Assembly (NCBI GenBank): GCA_963836405.1
Contig: CAWIJL010000003.1
Coordinates: 434,001 to 498,000, forward strand
DNA: 64,000 nucleotides
Origin: CAWIJJ01 sp963836405
GTDB lineage: Bacteria; Acidobacteriota; Terriglobia; Bryobacterales; Bryobacteraceae
Direction: 5' to 3'
Position numbers and translations under genes: made by a program
In this document: piece after piece, positions 54,725 through 64,000 of the stretch
Layout of the letters: each line of letters opens with the position of its first letter
How positions within the stretch are numbered: the stretch's first letter is position 1
Notes under the pieces: model-generated
Database searches by the model: none
What the model was told of the DNA's origin: nothing
The model's input: the letters and a program-made list of their open reading frames with translations, nothing else

Positions 54725-56874
54725 TTGCACCGATCCACTCTGTTTGTCATGGCGGCTTTGATCGCCGGAACCCTGGGAGCACTCCCAGCGGCTGCTCAAA
54801 ACATAACCATCGTCCGCGGAAACGGTCAGTTGATCTGCCGCGGGTGTCCTCCGGGTTATCCATTCAGCTTTCATCCAATGATCGTGCGGGTGACGGACGG
54901 TGCTGGAAACCCAGCGGGAAATGTAGCGGTTGACTGGTCGTCCGGTGACGGAGTCTTGACGTCGGAGCTGACTGTCACCGACGCAGCGGGCTACGCGCAA
55001 AACACCTTTACAGCGCCGTATTCTCCGGACCTGTCTCAGTCGGTCGTGCAGTATGTCGTCACGGCCAGTACGCCCACCTCGACTGCCGCTTTCTACCAGT
55101 CCGTCGCCAGAGTGTCGCTAACCACCTTGGTCTACTGCCAGTCAAGGTTGCGCCGATTGTTGTCCCTGTAGGTGACACCCTGACCGGGCAAGTTGGAACA
55201 ACTGGCAATCCTATTGTCATCAAAGTATCCGATGATAAGGGAAATCCGGTGCCGAACATCGCTCTCTTCCTTTACAACAGTCAACTCCCGGCGGATGGTC
55301 CGGCGGCGAGTTGTCAAGGCTCTGCGGGAGCCGGAGAAGGTGCCGTACTCACCGATAATGCAGGTACCGCCAGTTGCACTCCAGTTTTTGGTGGAACACC
55401 GAACAAGCCAGGTCAGTTTGCGGCCTTGGTGGGAGGCGCCTTTCCGGAAGGGGATCCCGATGAAACGCCCCAATATTACTGGAAGTTTTTTCCTATCGGA
55501 CTTTTCGTAACACCCGGTGTGCCGGGCAGCGTCACCATCACCGCCGGCAACAGCCAAAGCGTGAATCCCGGGACGGTGCTGCCGGTCGCTCTCCAGGTGC
55601 AGGTAAAGAGTCCGTCTGGCTCCCCGCTCGGCGCACAGCAGGTACGCTGGACGATCAGCCCGGCGAGCGCGGGCTCGTTAGGCGCCGCGACGACCGTCTC
55701 CGACGTATATGGATTCACGTCGAACACGGTCAACATCGCGTCAACCGCCCAGGGTGGGGCGGTCACCGTCACCGCAAGTTCGGTAGCCGATCCGAGCAAG
55801 TCGGCGAGTTTCACCATCACGGTCGTGCCCCTGATCACCATCACGGGCTTCCAAATTTTCTCGGGCAACAATCAGTCGGCCTCCGTGAATACGGCCTTCC
55901 CGCTACCTTTGGTGGTGCAGGTGACGACCAACGGTTCACTCGCCAACGTTCCCGTGCAGTTCACCGCCTCTGGACCGATTTCACTGTCGGCTAACACCAC
56001 GACTACGGATGCGAGCGGCCGCGCTCAGGTGACCGTCACCGCGGGATCGGTAACCGGCGCCGCAACCGTAAGGGCGACAGTGGCGAGCGCCACGGGCACC
56101 GGATCGCAGATTTTCAACCTGACGGTTCTGCCTCCCGCCCCGAGCGTCACTGCATCCAGCTTCGTGAACGGTGCGGACCGGCAGTCGAACTCGTTCTCGC
56201 CGTGCAGCATCGCGGCGCTCGTTGCGCCCGCAAACACATTCCCTGTTCAGGCCGGCCCCACCGTCCTTGGTCTCCCGCTCTCCAATACGAGCGTGCGGAT
56301 CCTGGTTAACGGGGTGAGCGCCCCTGTCCTCAACGTCGGCGCGACGGCCGATGGCCGCCAGCAAGTCCTCTTCCAGGTGCCTTGCGAAACCGTGAGCGGC
56401 AATGCCGCCGTGGCCGTGAATGCGGGAGGCGGAACGACCGACGTCACCCTGAACATTCAGGCTGCCAGCCCGGGTGTCTTCCAGACCGTCTATTCGGACG
56501 GCGTTCTGCGGCCCGTTCTGATCCGCCCGAACGGATCGTTCGTAACGCTGGCGAATCCCGTCCAGCGGGGTGAAAAGATCACCGCCCTGGTGACCGGCCT
56601 TGGCGCAACCTCGCCTTCGGTGGGGACGAATTCGGTGCCTGCACCAGGTTCTACCGCCACACCGACCGGAACCGTAATCGTCGGAATGAGCGGCGGCGGC
56701 GTGCCGCTGGTGAGCGCCAAGCGTTCCGAAGACTTGCCCGGAGTTTTTCTGGTCACGTTCGAGGTTCCCTCGGACATGACGGCCGGAAACAGCGTTCCTT
56801 TCTCGATTGGCGTGATTCCCAGCGGCTCTAGCATCGTCGTCTATAGTGCTACCGCCGTCGTACCGGTCCAGTAA
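54725..56874 (+). pseudogene. Ig-like repeat protein with Solibacter TIGR03437 C-terminal domain, one frameshift
   Basis: Extracellular protein of about 716 aa once corrected. The TTG start at 54725 has GAGGAGG 7 nt upstream and gives the signal MAALIAGTLGALPAAAQ. Several Ig-like (Big) repeats follow (VRVTDGAGNPAGNVAVDWSS, VKSPSGSPLGAQQVRWTI, VQFTASGPISLSANTTTTDA). The C-terminal 200 residues are the TIGR03437 domain: VTASSFVNGAD, NTSVRILVNGVSAPVLNVGA, QVLFQVPCE, EKITALVTGLGA. The frame breaks near 55107-55108: one extra C there would give FYQSVAQSVANHLGLLPVKV in one frame. The N-terminal part alone ends at 55171. Confidence 0.85.
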
Positions 56875-56886
56875 ACAGTGGTAAGA

Positions 56887-56920
56887 CCAGGAAGGGGTTC
56901 TGAGTAAGGCCCCTTCCTGG
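56887..56920 (+). terminator. 11-bp hairpin after the TIGR03437 gene
   Basis: CCAGGAAGGGG (56887-56897) and CCCCTTCCTGG (56910-56920) are perfect inverse complements around a 12-nt loop. No T tract follows; still the likely end of the upstream gene, 13 nt after its stop. Confidence 0.65.
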
Positions 56921-57139
56921 CGTCCTTCCTCCATTCCAGGCCCGCATCTTCCCCTTCTATTCGCCTCGCTTACAACCTATGGTATGTTGCGCAATCAGTG
57001 TAGATCTGGTTGTGGGACGATAACCCACTAAGGAATCAGAGAGATCAACAAAAAAACTGTTGCAAATCGCGAGGTGGCCGTGCCACTATTGGTTGGGGTG
57101 GCCGAAAATGGATAAATCGAGGGTCATCCTAGGACCAAA
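56921..57139 (+). promoter_or_regulatory. Upstream region of the dcw cluster
   Basis: About 219 bp that must hold the dcw promoter. Two small dyads are seen: GTGGG/CCCAC at 57012-57016/57024-57028 and GTGGC/GCCAC at 57074-57078/57082-57086. MraZ in other bacteria binds direct TGGGN repeats; these are inverted, so the match is poor. No clear -35/-10 pair. Confidence 0.35.
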
Positions 57140-57625
57140 GTGGGCGAAATTGCTGCACAACTGCTGATGGTGGAGCCTCCACGGGGGATGTACCCGGGGC
57201 GGCTCGACGATAAAGGCCGGCTCAAGCTGCCGGCAGACTTCCAGCAGTTCTTCGCCGCGCTGCGGGAGAGAAAACTGTTTATCACCAGCCTGGACCGTCG
57301 CATAGCACAAATATACCCGATGGAAACCTGGCGGCAAAACGAAAAATTCTTTGAGACCTTCCGCGACGATCCGAAGATCGCGCGGATGGTGGCGTTCAAT
57401 GCGGCCGATCTGGGAGCCGAGGCCGAACCCGACGGGCAGGGAAGGATCACCTTTCCGCCCGAATTGCGGCGCGAACTGGGCATCGAAAATGCATCCGTAC
57501 GGCTGTTCGCCTACAAGGGCCGGATCGAAGTGTTGAGCGAGGCGATTTACGAGGAGCGCAGGCGGGAGGCGGCCGGGCTCACGGCGGAGGATGTGAACCG
57601 TTTGGAGTCGGCAGGGTTGAATTGA
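57140..57625 (+). CDS. mraZ: Transcriptional regulator MraZ
   Basis: First gene of the dcw cluster and its regulator, two SpoVT/AbrB-like domains. 161 aa from the GTG at 57140, or 152 aa from the ATG at 57167. The first DxxGR motif LDDKGRLKLPADF and the second EPDGQGRITFPPELR are clear. The GTG follows AGGA at short spacing. The ATG overlaps the stop of a 19-codon upstream frame (57108-57167), which would allow coupled translation. The C-terminus carries RRREAAGLTAEDV. Confidence 0.92.
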   Translation: MGEIAAQLLMVEPPRGMYPGRLDDKGRLKLPADFQQFFAALRERKLFITSLDRRIAQIYPMETWRQNEKFFETFRDDPKIARMVAFNAADLGAEAEPDGQGRITFPPELRRELGIENASVRLFAYKGRIEVLSEAIYEERRREAAGLTAEDVNRLESAGLN

Positions 57626-57631
57626 TGCCGT

Positions 57632-58492
57632 ATGCATTTTTCGGTCATGCCCGAAGAATCGCTGGCCCTGCTCGCCGTGCGGCCCGAAGGAATCTATTGT
57701 GATGCGACAGCCGGCCTGGGCGGCCACACTGCTCTAATTGCCCAGCGGCTGGAGACGGGAATCGTGATAGCGAACGACCGCGATTCCCTGTCGCTCGAGA
57801 TGGCCCGGCGGAATACAGAGAGCTGGAGCAGCCGGATCCGGTTTCACCACGGCCCGTTCAGCGGGCTGCGCGAAGCGATCGCCGAGGCGGGCTTCGAGAA
57901 ACTGGATGGGCTCCTGGCGGACCTGGGCGTGAGCCGTTATCAGCTCACCGAGCCGGGAAGGGGTTTTTCGTTCATGGCGGATGGGCCGCTGGACATGCGC
58001 ATGGATACGTCCACGGGCATTTCAGCTGCCGATCTCGTCAATCACTCAGACGAAAAAACGCTCGCCGATCTCATTTACGGTTTCGGCGAAGAGAGGAGGG
58101 CGCGGAACGTAGCCAGAGCAATCGTCCGAGCACGGCCCATACGGAGCACACTGCATCTGGCCGATGTGGTGTTGCGGGCCGTGCCCAGGACGGGCCGTTT
58201 GCATCCCGCCACGAAGACGTTCATGGCGCTGCGAATGGCGGTCAACGGAGAATCGGAGGAACTCGACCAGCTTCTCCAGGTTGGTCCCGGGCTGTTGAAG
58301 AGCGGGGGGCGCATGGTAGTGATCAGCTTCATGTCCTTCGACGACCGGAAGGTGAAGGAGACATTCAGGGACCTGGGTCGCGAAGGCCGGGCGACGGTGC
58401 TTACCAAGCATCCGCTCCAGCCGAGCGAAGAGGAAACCGCCCGAAATCCGGCCTCGCGAAGCGCCAAACTCCGAGGACTGGAAATGAAGTAG
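57632..58492 (+). CDS. rsmH: 16S rRNA (cytosine1402-N4)-methyltransferase RsmH
   Basis: SAM-dependent methylase of the decoding centre. 286 aa. HFSVMPEESLALL, the SAM loop YCDATAGLGGHT, GLLADLGVSRYQL, GFSFMADGPLDMRMD and the C-terminal LHPATKTFMALRMAVN are all family hallmarks. A later ATG at 57647 is possible. Six bp after mraZ. Confidence 0.96.
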   Translation: MHFSVMPEESLALLAVRPEGIYCDATAGLGGHTALIAQRLETGIVIANDRDSLSLEMARRNTESWSSRIRFHHGPFSGLREAIAEAGFEKLDGLLADLGVSRYQLTEPGRGFSFMADGPLDMRMDTSTGISAADLVNHSDEKTLADLIYGFGEERRARNVARAIVRARPIRSTLHLADVVLRAVPRTGRLHPATKTFMALRMAVNGESEELDQLLQVGPGLLKSGGRMVVISFMSFDDRKVKETFRDLGREGRATVLTKHPLQPSEEETARNPASRSAKLRGLEMK

Positions 58493-58513
58493 AGAGGCAT
58501 CGAAGAGAAAGTC

Positions 58514-58999
58514 ATGGCGACGCTACCGAAAGTATTCCGCAGGACTGAAGCGCAGGCCGCGATGAGCCCGGCCCCGCGTGTGCCGGCGACGTTGCGCGCC
58601 GAACGGGACCCGTTCGCGCTGCGCTCGCTGCCCCATGAATCCGTTGTTTTCTATTGCAAGAAGATCGATAACAGCCGCCTGGTCAGGGAGCCGGACCCAA
58701 AATCGCGCGGCGCATGCTGGTCGGCCATAGGGGCCGCGTGCGGCGCGATTCTGTTGCTCACGGCGGCCCTGGCGCCGAGTGCCGCAAACACGGTAGCCGG
58801 CTACAAGCTGGAACGGCTGCGCACCGAAGAGCGCCAGTTGCTGGACGAGCGCCGTGCCCTCGAACTCGAGGAAGCGGCTTTGCTGAGCCCCGAACGCCTG
58901 GAGAAGCTTGCCATCAGCCGGAACCTGGTGACTCCGGCCTCCGGGCAGGTGGTACATCTGCAAGCCCGGCCAGATGGCGCCGTGGCGATGGTGAAGTAG
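58514..58999 (+). CDS. ftsL: Cell division protein FtsL-like
   Basis: 161 aa. A basic cytoplasmic N-terminal part of about 67 residues, one membrane helix (WSAIGAACGAILLLTAALAP), then a coiled coil (YKLERLRTEERQLLDERRAL, SPERLEKLAISRNLV) and the terminal PASGQVVHLQ. Poorly conserved in sequence, but size, topology and position between rsmH and the PBP identify it as FtsL. The N-terminal part is longer than in E. coli. Confidence 0.8.
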   Translation: MATLPKVFRRTEAQAAMSPAPRVPATLRAERDPFALRSLPHESVVFYCKKIDNSRLVREPDPKSRGACWSAIGAACGAILLLTAALAPSAANTVAGYKLERLRTEERQLLDERRALELEEAALLSPERLEKLAISRNLVTPASGQVVHLQARPDGAVAMVK

Positions 59000-59032
59000 G
59001 CCGGAGGGGCGTGCAACTGCACGCGGAGCGGT

Positions 59033-61024
59033 ATGGTTGAGCGTCGTCTGGCATGGCTCGCCCTGGGTCTCCTGCTCTGGGGCGCGGCGGTAGCGCTGAA
59101 ACTCGTATCCCTGCAGGTCATTCAACACGATTACTTTTCGCGGGCCGCTCGCGCCCGCCAGGAACTCTCGATCGAGATCCCTGCGCCGCGCGGAACCGTA
59201 TTCGACCGTGCCGGCCGCGTGCTGGCCATGAGCACGCCCTCGGACTCCATCGTCATCAACCCTCAGAAGGTGGATGTCCAGGTGGCGGCCGACCTGTTCT
59301 CGCAGTTCCTGCACCTCGACCGCGCCCAACTGCTCGAGTCGATCTCGCAGAACAAGAGCAGAGGCCGCGGGTTCATGTGGATCAAACGGCGGATCCCGAT
59401 CGAGGAATCGCAGCGCCTCAAAAATCTCAAGCTGGACTGGATTCTCACGGAGCGGGAGAGCCAGCGCCATTATCCAAAGGGGTCGCTGGCCTCGCACGTG
59501 CTGGGATCGGTCGATTTCGAGGAAAAGGGCACTGCCGGAATCGAGCGTTCGCTTGAAAGCGAGCTGCGCGGAGAGCCCGGCGTGATGCGCCTGTTGACCG
59601 ACGTGAAGCGGCGCGGCATCGCGTCCGAACTCGAGTCGGAGGCCAGGCCGGGAACTGCCCTTACGCTCACCATCGACGAACGCATTCAGTACGTTGCGGA
59701 ACAACAACTGGCGCTGGCCGTAGCCGCCAAGGGAGCGGTCAGTGGCAGCTTAGTAGTTATGGACCCTTATCGAGGGGACATTCTCGCGCTGGCCAGCTAT
59801 CCGAGCTACGACCCCAACTCCGGTCCCCATCCCGGTGAATCGCCCATCGCGCGGCGCAACCACGCCGTTTCCGTTCCCTTCGAGCCGGGATCGGTCTTCA
59901 AGGTGATCAATTTTTCGGCGGCGCTCGAAACCACCAACCTGACGCCGGACAGCATCATCAATTGTCACGGCGGCGTTCTGAGACTGCCCGGGCGCGTGAT
60001 CCACGATTCGCACGGCGGCCTGGGCCTGCTGCCAATGGCGACAGTGCTGGCCAAATCGAGCAACGTCGGGGCGATCGAAGTAGGCACGAGGGTCGGCAAG
60101 CAGGCCATGTACGACTACGTGCGCCGTTTCGGTTTCGGGCAGAAGACCGGCATTCAGCTTCCGGCGGAATCGACGGGCAAGTTCCGGAAACCCGAACGGT
60201 GGGGTACCACATCGCTGGCATCGATCTCGATGGGGCAGGAAGTCAGTGTGACCACCGTGCAACTGGCGCAGGCTGCGTCGGTGATCGCCAACGGCGGATT
60301 GCTGGTGCGGCCCCGGCTGGTGCTGAAGAAGGGCGACCAGGTGATTCCACCGGTTCCGGCGGTTCGGGTCATCCGGGCGGATAACGCCATCACAATGCGG
60401 CAGATGATGGAAGGGGTGGTGCTTCGCGGTACCGGCGGCTCGGCCCGCCTGAAGGGATACACGGTGGGCGGGAAGACCGGATCCGCGCAGATCTTCGATA
60501 CCGCTACACACCGCTATACCCATACCTACAATGGATCGTTCATGGGGTTTGCTCCCCTGACCAATCCGGCGGTGGTAATCGTAGTGACGCTCAATGGAAC
60601 GCATGGCACGGGCGGATTCGGCGGATTGGCGGCGGGTCCGGTGTTCCAGTTGGTGGCAACCGAGGCCCTGCGTGTGCTGGACGTGCCGAAGGACCTGCCC
60701 GAAGACGACCCGCAAACCTTGGTGGCCAGGAACACCGATGGAGCCGAAGATCTCGCGGACGCTGGGTCGGAAACCGGCGCCGTGACGAACATTCTCGAGG
60801 AGGATGAGGATGCCGATCCGTCGGCGCCCGTACAGGTGGCGGTTACCGGCGTGGTGCGGGTGCCGAACTTCAAAGGCATGTCGATGAACGCGGCCATTGC
60901 GGCGGCCGCGGCCCGGAACCTGGTGATCACTCCGACAGGTACCGGCGTGGCGCGCGGCCAGTCCCCTCCACCGGGGGCGGTTCTGCATCCGGGAGAGCGA
61001 ATTCGCGTCGAGTTTGCGCGATGA
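59033..61024 (+). CDS. ftsI: Penicillin-binding protein FtsI (PBP3-like) with PASTA domain
   Basis: Transpeptidase of the divisome. 663 aa. N-terminal helix (LAWLALGLLLWGAAVALKLV), PBP dimerisation domain (IPAPRGTVFDRAGRVLAMS), transpeptidase domain with catalytic Ser in EPGSVFKVI (SxxK), SSN in AKSSNVGAI, KTG in GGKTGSAQIF. A C-terminal acidic linker leads to one PASTA domain (VRVPNFKGMSMNAAIAAAAA, ending PPPGAVLHPGERIRVEF). The 3' end overlaps murE. Confidence 0.95.
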   Translation: MVERRLAWLALGLLLWGAAVALKLVSLQVIQHDYFSRAARARQELSIEIPAPRGTVFDRAGRVLAMSTPSDSIVINPQKVDVQVAADLFSQFLHLDRAQLLESISQNKSRGRGFMWIKRRIPIEESQRLKNLKLDWILTERESQRHYPKGSLASHVLGSVDFEEKGTAGIERSLESELRGEPGVMRLLTDVKRRGIASELESEARPGTALTLTIDERIQYVAEQQLALAVAAKGAVSGSLVVMDPYRGDILALASYPSYDPNSGPHPGESPIARRNHAVSVPFEPGSVFKVINFSAALETTNLTPDSIINCHGGVLRLPGRVIHDSHGGLGLLPMATVLAKSSNVGAIEVGTRVGKQAMYDYVRRFGFGQKTGIQLPAESTGKFRKPERWGTTSLASISMGQEVSVTTVQLAQAASVIANGGLLVRPRLVLKKGDQVIPPVPAVRVIRADNAITMRQMMEGVVLRGTGGSARLKGYTVGGKTGSAQIFDTATHRYTHTYNGSFMGFAPLTNPAVVIVVTLNGTHGTGGFGGLAAGPVFQLVATEALRVLDVPKDLPEDDPQTLVARNTDGAEDLADAGSETGAVTNILEEDEDADPSAPVQVAVTGVVRVPNFKGMSMNAAIAAAAARNLVITPTGTGVARGQSPPPGAVLHPGERIRVEFAR

Positions 61025-62505
61025 CCCTGGCCGATGTTCTCTCCGGCGTGCGGTTGAAGCAGCCGCTGCCGGCCGGACTTGGCGCCGCCACGGTGCAAGG
61101 CATCGAATACGATTCGAGAAGGGCCGGCGAGGGATACCTGTTCTTCGCGTTTCCGGGAAGCCGGGCAGACGGCCGCGAGTTCGCCCGCCAGGCCCTCGAG
61201 AAGGGTGCGGTCGCCGTGGCCAGCGAAAGCGATCCGGCGACGGGCCTCGAAGGTCAATGGGCCCAGGTGGAGCACGGCCGCCAGGCGCTTGCGCTGGCCG
61301 CGCGCAATTTCTATGGCGCCCCCGACGATCGCATCGATCTCACCGGCATCACCGGCACGAACGGCAAAACCACCACGTCTTACCTGGTCGATTCGGTGCT
61401 GCGGGTTGCGGGCCACACCACGGCCCTGATCGGCACGATCGAATATCACCTGGCAGGCAAGGTACTGCCGGCCGTCAACACCACCCCCGAATCGCTCGAA
61501 CTCATCCGCCTGTTTGGTGAACTCGAACGGGCGGGCGGCACCCACGCCGTCATGGAAGTCTCCTCGCACGCGCTCGCGCTGGGCCGGGTCTACGGGCTCC
61601 GCTTTCACACAGCGGTGTTCACCAACCTGACGCGCGATCATCTTGACTTCCACGGCTCCATGGAGGCGTATTTCGCCGCCAAGCAGATGCTTTTCGAGGG
61701 AGCGGGCGGTCCGCCGCCCGCCGCCGCCGTAATCAATCGCGACGACGAATATGGCCGGAAGCTCAAGTTGCACCCGCGAACGCAGGTCTATCGCTACGGA
61801 CTCGGACAGGATGCGGAGTTGCGGGCGAGGCACGTCTCCTCGACGTTTCGCGGATTGAAATTCGAGGTGCAGTTCGGCAAAATGCGCTTCCCGATCGAGT
61901 CGCCCCTGATCGGAAAATTTAACGTGTATAACATCCTCGCGGCCTGCGGCGTGGGACTCTCTTACGGCATCGGCGCGGAGACCATTGCCCGCGGGATTGC
62001 GGCGCTCGGAAACGTGCCCGGCCGCTTCGAGCGCGTGGATCAGGGCCAGCCGTTCGTGGTGGTTGTGGACTACGCCCATACCGACGATGCTCTGCGGAAT
62101 GTGATCGCAGTGGCCCGGGGGCTCAATCCGCGACGGGTGATCACGCTGTTCGGCTGCGGCGGCGACCGCGACCGGACCAAGCGGCCGTTGATGGGCCAGG
62201 CGGCGGCGGAGGCGAGCGATTTCGTGGTGCTCACGAGCGACAATCCCCGCTCCGAGGATCCGCTGGCGATCATGAACGACGCTCTGGTGGGAGTCCGGCG
62301 GGTGGACGTTCCGCACATCGTGGAACCAGATCGGGCAACCGCGATCGGGCGCGCGCTGCAGGAGGCGCGTGAGGGCGACATCGTCATTCTGGCCGGAAAG
62401 GGACACGAAACGTGCCAGGTGCTCAGAGACAAGACGATCGCCTTCGACGACCGCGAGGTGGCGCGAGAAGTGCTGAAGGGTTACGGGTATCGGAAGCCCG
62501 GCTAA
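61021..62505 (+). CDS. murE: UDP-MurNAc-tripeptide ligase MurE (meso-diaminopimelate adding)
   Basis: Adds the third residue of the peptidoglycan stem. 494 aa. P-loop GITGTNGKTTTSYL; NTTPESLELIRLF; EVSSHALALGRV; VVVDYAHTDDAL; and the meso-DAP-specific DNPRSEDP, which predicts a Gram-negative type murein. Overlaps ftsI by ATGA. Confidence 0.97.
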   Translation: MTLADVLSGVRLKQPLPAGLGAATVQGIEYDSRRAGEGYLFFAFPGSRADGREFARQALEKGAVAVASESDPATGLEGQWAQVEHGRQALALAARNFYGAPDDRIDLTGITGTNGKTTTSYLVDSVLRVAGHTTALIGTIEYHLAGKVLPAVNTTPESLELIRLFGELERAGGTHAVMEVSSHALALGRVYGLRFHTAVFTNLTRDHLDFHGSMEAYFAAKQMLFEGAGGPPPAAAVINRDDEYGRKLKLHPRTQVYRYGLGQDAELRARHVSSTFRGLKFEVQFGKMRFPIESPLIGKFNVYNILAACGVGLSYGIGAETIARGIAALGNVPGRFERVDQGQPFVVVVDYAHTDDALRNVIAVARGLNPRRVITLFGCGGDRDRTKRPLMGQAAAEASDFVVLTSDNPRSEDPLAIMNDALVGVRRVDVPHIVEPDRATAIGRALQEAREGDIVILAGKGHETCQVLRDKTIAFDDREVAREVLKGYGYRKPG

Positions 62506-62507
62506 CC

Positions 62508-63845
62508 ATGACCTTTGATTTGGCAACAGTTGCCGCCGCAATAGGGGCCGCCGGAACGCCGCCCCCGGCGCTTGTGACCGGTTGGAGCGTGGACAGCCGG
62601 ACACAAAATCCAGGGGACGCGTATTTCGCCATCCGCGGGCCGAACCACGACGGCCACCAATTCGTGGATGCGGTGCTGACCAACGGCGCGGCTGGCGCCG
62701 TTGTGGAACGTCCAGGCGGCTCTGCGCGGGAATTGCAGGTTGCGGACACGCGCCGGGCTTTGGGTCAACTCGCGGCTTGGGCGCGGGCGCAGTGGGGGGG
62801 CGTGGTCATTGGCGTGACGGGCAGCGCGGGCAAGACCACAACCAAGGATATCGTCGCCCACCTGCTGGCGGTCGAACACAAGGTGGGCCGCACCGTCGGC
62901 AATCTGAACAACGATATCGGCGTGCCGCTATCCATCCTGCGGCTGCCCGAAGACTGCCGCATGGCGGTGCTCGAGATGGGAATGAACCACGCGGGCGAAA
63001 TTCGCGATCTGGCGGCGATTGCCCGGCCGGACTGCGGGATAGTGACCAACGTCGGCTACGCGCATGCAGAATTCTTCGAATCGATCGACGGCATCGCCGC
63101 CGCCAAGCGGGAATTGATCGAGGGCCTTCCGGAGCATGGCATCGCCATCCTCAATGCGGACGACGAGCGGGTGCGCCGCTTTCGCGACACGCACTCGGGA
63201 CGCGCCGTGCTGTTCGGGTTCGCCGAAGACGCCGATGTCCGCGCCACGAACGTGGAGGCGACGGCGTCCGGCACGCGCTTCGATGCGATGGGAGTGGCCT
63301 TTGAAACCGGATTGACGGGCCGGCACTCGGTGCTCAACCTGCTGGCCGGGATCGCCGCGGCCACCTCGTTCGGCATCGCGCCGGAACGGCTCCGCGACGC
63401 GGTGCGCTCGTTCGCGGCGGGGAAGATGCGCGGCGAGCGGTTGGAGCAGCGGGGGATCGTCATCTGGAACGACTGCTATAACTCCAATCCGGAGGCTGCC
63501 AGGTCCATGCTGGACGTGCTGCGGCAAACCTCCGCGCTGCGGCGCATCGCCGTGCTCGGGGAAATGCGGGAACTCGGAAACAGCGCGGCCGCCCTGCATT
63601 GCGAGGTGGGCACATATGCGGCGCAGAGCGGCGTGGACTACCTGGTGGGTGTGGGCGGGCATGCCCGGGATATGGTCGAAGGGGCGGTGGCGGCGGGAAT
63701 GCCTCGCGAAGGCGTGCAGTTTTTCGAGAACTCCGTCGATGCGGGAGACTTTGTCCGGCAGGTGGCGCGCGCCGGCGACGCCGTCCTCTTTAAGGGGTCG
63801 CGCGGCGTACGGGTCGAACTCGCGCTGGAGAGGTTCCTGGCCTAG
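62508..63845 (+). CDS. murF: UDP-MurNAc-tripeptide-D-Ala-D-Ala ligase MurF
   Basis: Last cytoplasmic step of the stem peptide. 445 aa from the ATG at 62508, 2 bp after murE. WSVDSRTQNPGDAYFAIRG, P-loop GVTGSAGKTTTKDI, MGMNHAGEIRDLA, and WNDCYNSNPEAARSML are characteristic. Ends LFKGSRGVRVELALERFL. Confidence 0.96.
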   Translation: MTFDLATVAAAIGAAGTPPPALVTGWSVDSRTQNPGDAYFAIRGPNHDGHQFVDAVLTNGAAGAVVERPGGSARELQVADTRRALGQLAAWARAQWGGVVIGVTGSAGKTTTKDIVAHLLAVEHKVGRTVGNLNNDIGVPLSILRLPEDCRMAVLEMGMNHAGEIRDLAAIARPDCGIVTNVGYAHAEFFESIDGIAAAKRELIEGLPEHGIAILNADDERVRRFRDTHSGRAVLFGFAEDADVRATNVEATASGTRFDAMGVAFETGLTGRHSVLNLLAGIAAATSFGIAPERLRDAVRSFAAGKMRGERLEQRGIVIWNDCYNSNPEAARSMLDVLRQTSALRRIAVLGEMRELGNSAAALHCEVGTYAAQSGVDYLVGVGGHARDMVEGAVAAGMPREGVQFFENSVDAGDFVRQVARAGDAVLFKGSRGVRVELALERFLA

Positions 63846-63847
63846 CC

Positions 63848-64000
63848 ATGCTCTACTACCTGCTCTACGAACAGCTTTACCGGCACTTCAGTCCTTTCCG
63901 CGTGTTCGGCTACATCACCTCGCGAACGATGTTTGCGAGCATCACGGCGCTGTTCCTGTGCGTGGCGCTGGGTCCCTGGCTGATTGAGAAGCTTCGCGAA
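63848..64000 (+). CDS. mraY: Phospho-MurNAc-pentapeptide translocase MraY, N-terminal part
   Basis: Makes lipid I in the membrane. Only the first 51 codons are in the window: MLYYLLYEQLYRHFSPFRVF, then a helix with YITSRTMFASITALFLCVAL. This is the typical MraY N-terminus, and it follows murF by 2 bp, the usual dcw order. Confidence 0.92.
   Translation, partial: MLYYLLYEQLYRHFSPFRVFGYITSRTMFASITALFLCVALGPWLIEKLRE

Noticed and set aside
57012..57028. MraZ-binding boxes upstream of mraZ
   Set aside because: The TGGG words here are inverted and 7 bp apart, unlike the direct TGGGN repeats bound by MraZ.

Overview
The window reads as a GC-rich chromosomal segment of an Acidobacteriota bacterium, most likely of the Bryobacterales (Candidatus Solibacter) type. 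The pointers are an exported protein ending in the Solibacter-expanded TIGR03437 domain, a PadR regulator paired with a long MacB/FtsX permease, a DUF1501 + DUF1549/DUF1553 pair, many Tat-exported enzymes and an alternative complex III (ACIII) respiratory cluster. The lineage is inferred from gene content; no rRNA gene is present.

Layout. 1-1101: 5' part of glgX (minus). 1206-4276: PadR regulator and a frameshifted ABC permease (minus). 4374-8514: aldarate catabolism operon (galactarate dehydratase, MFS transporter, glucarate dehydratase). 9046-11627: rpsO-pnp. 11658-15071: DUF1501 and DUF1549/1553 proteins. 15196-17422: secreted alpha/beta hydrolase and glycosylasparaginase. 17627-30063: respiratory supercluster actABCDEF, an unknown membrane gene, sco, and ctaCDEF for a caa3-type A2 oxidase. 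30091-34700: TPR protein, lipoprotein, clpB. 34791-39067: AraC regulator, two oxidoreductases and an ADP-ribosylglycohydrolase. 39077-44295: cupin, PIG-L deacetylase, an unknown 466-aa protein, a 45-aa zinc-ribbon-like protein, sugar isomerase, broken M20 peptidase. 44356-47017: cobalt/nickel ECF transporter cbiMQO. 46999-52057: formate dehydrogenase operon (minus). 52451-56874: a strongly punctuated exported-protein gene and a broken TIGR03437 gene. 57108-64000: dcw cell-wall/division cluster, running off the window inside mraY.

Function together. Formate dehydrogenase (selenoprotein FdhA, FdhB, NrfD-like membrane subunit) could feed electrons to the quinone pool. ACIII would oxidise quinol and pass electrons to the cytochrome c-fused oxidase. 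Nearly all junctions inside the respiratory, aldarate, cbi and dcw operons are 1-20 nt overlaps or very short gaps, which implies translational coupling.

Main points for a second look. FdhA is interrupted by an in-frame TGA at residue 186, exactly where selenocysteine sits in FDH-N enzymes, followed by a SECIS-like hairpin. Several unit-leading genes have a -10-like hexamer 6-9 nt before the start codon and no Shine-Dalgarno, which suggests leaderless mRNAs. Three genes are broken by four single-base shifts, all at G or C runs. An unknown single-span protein is built into the ACIII/caa3 operon. A 20-codon signal-peptide-like leader frame lies in a 5' UTR. I saw no tRNA, rRNA, CRISPR, insertion sequence or prophage.
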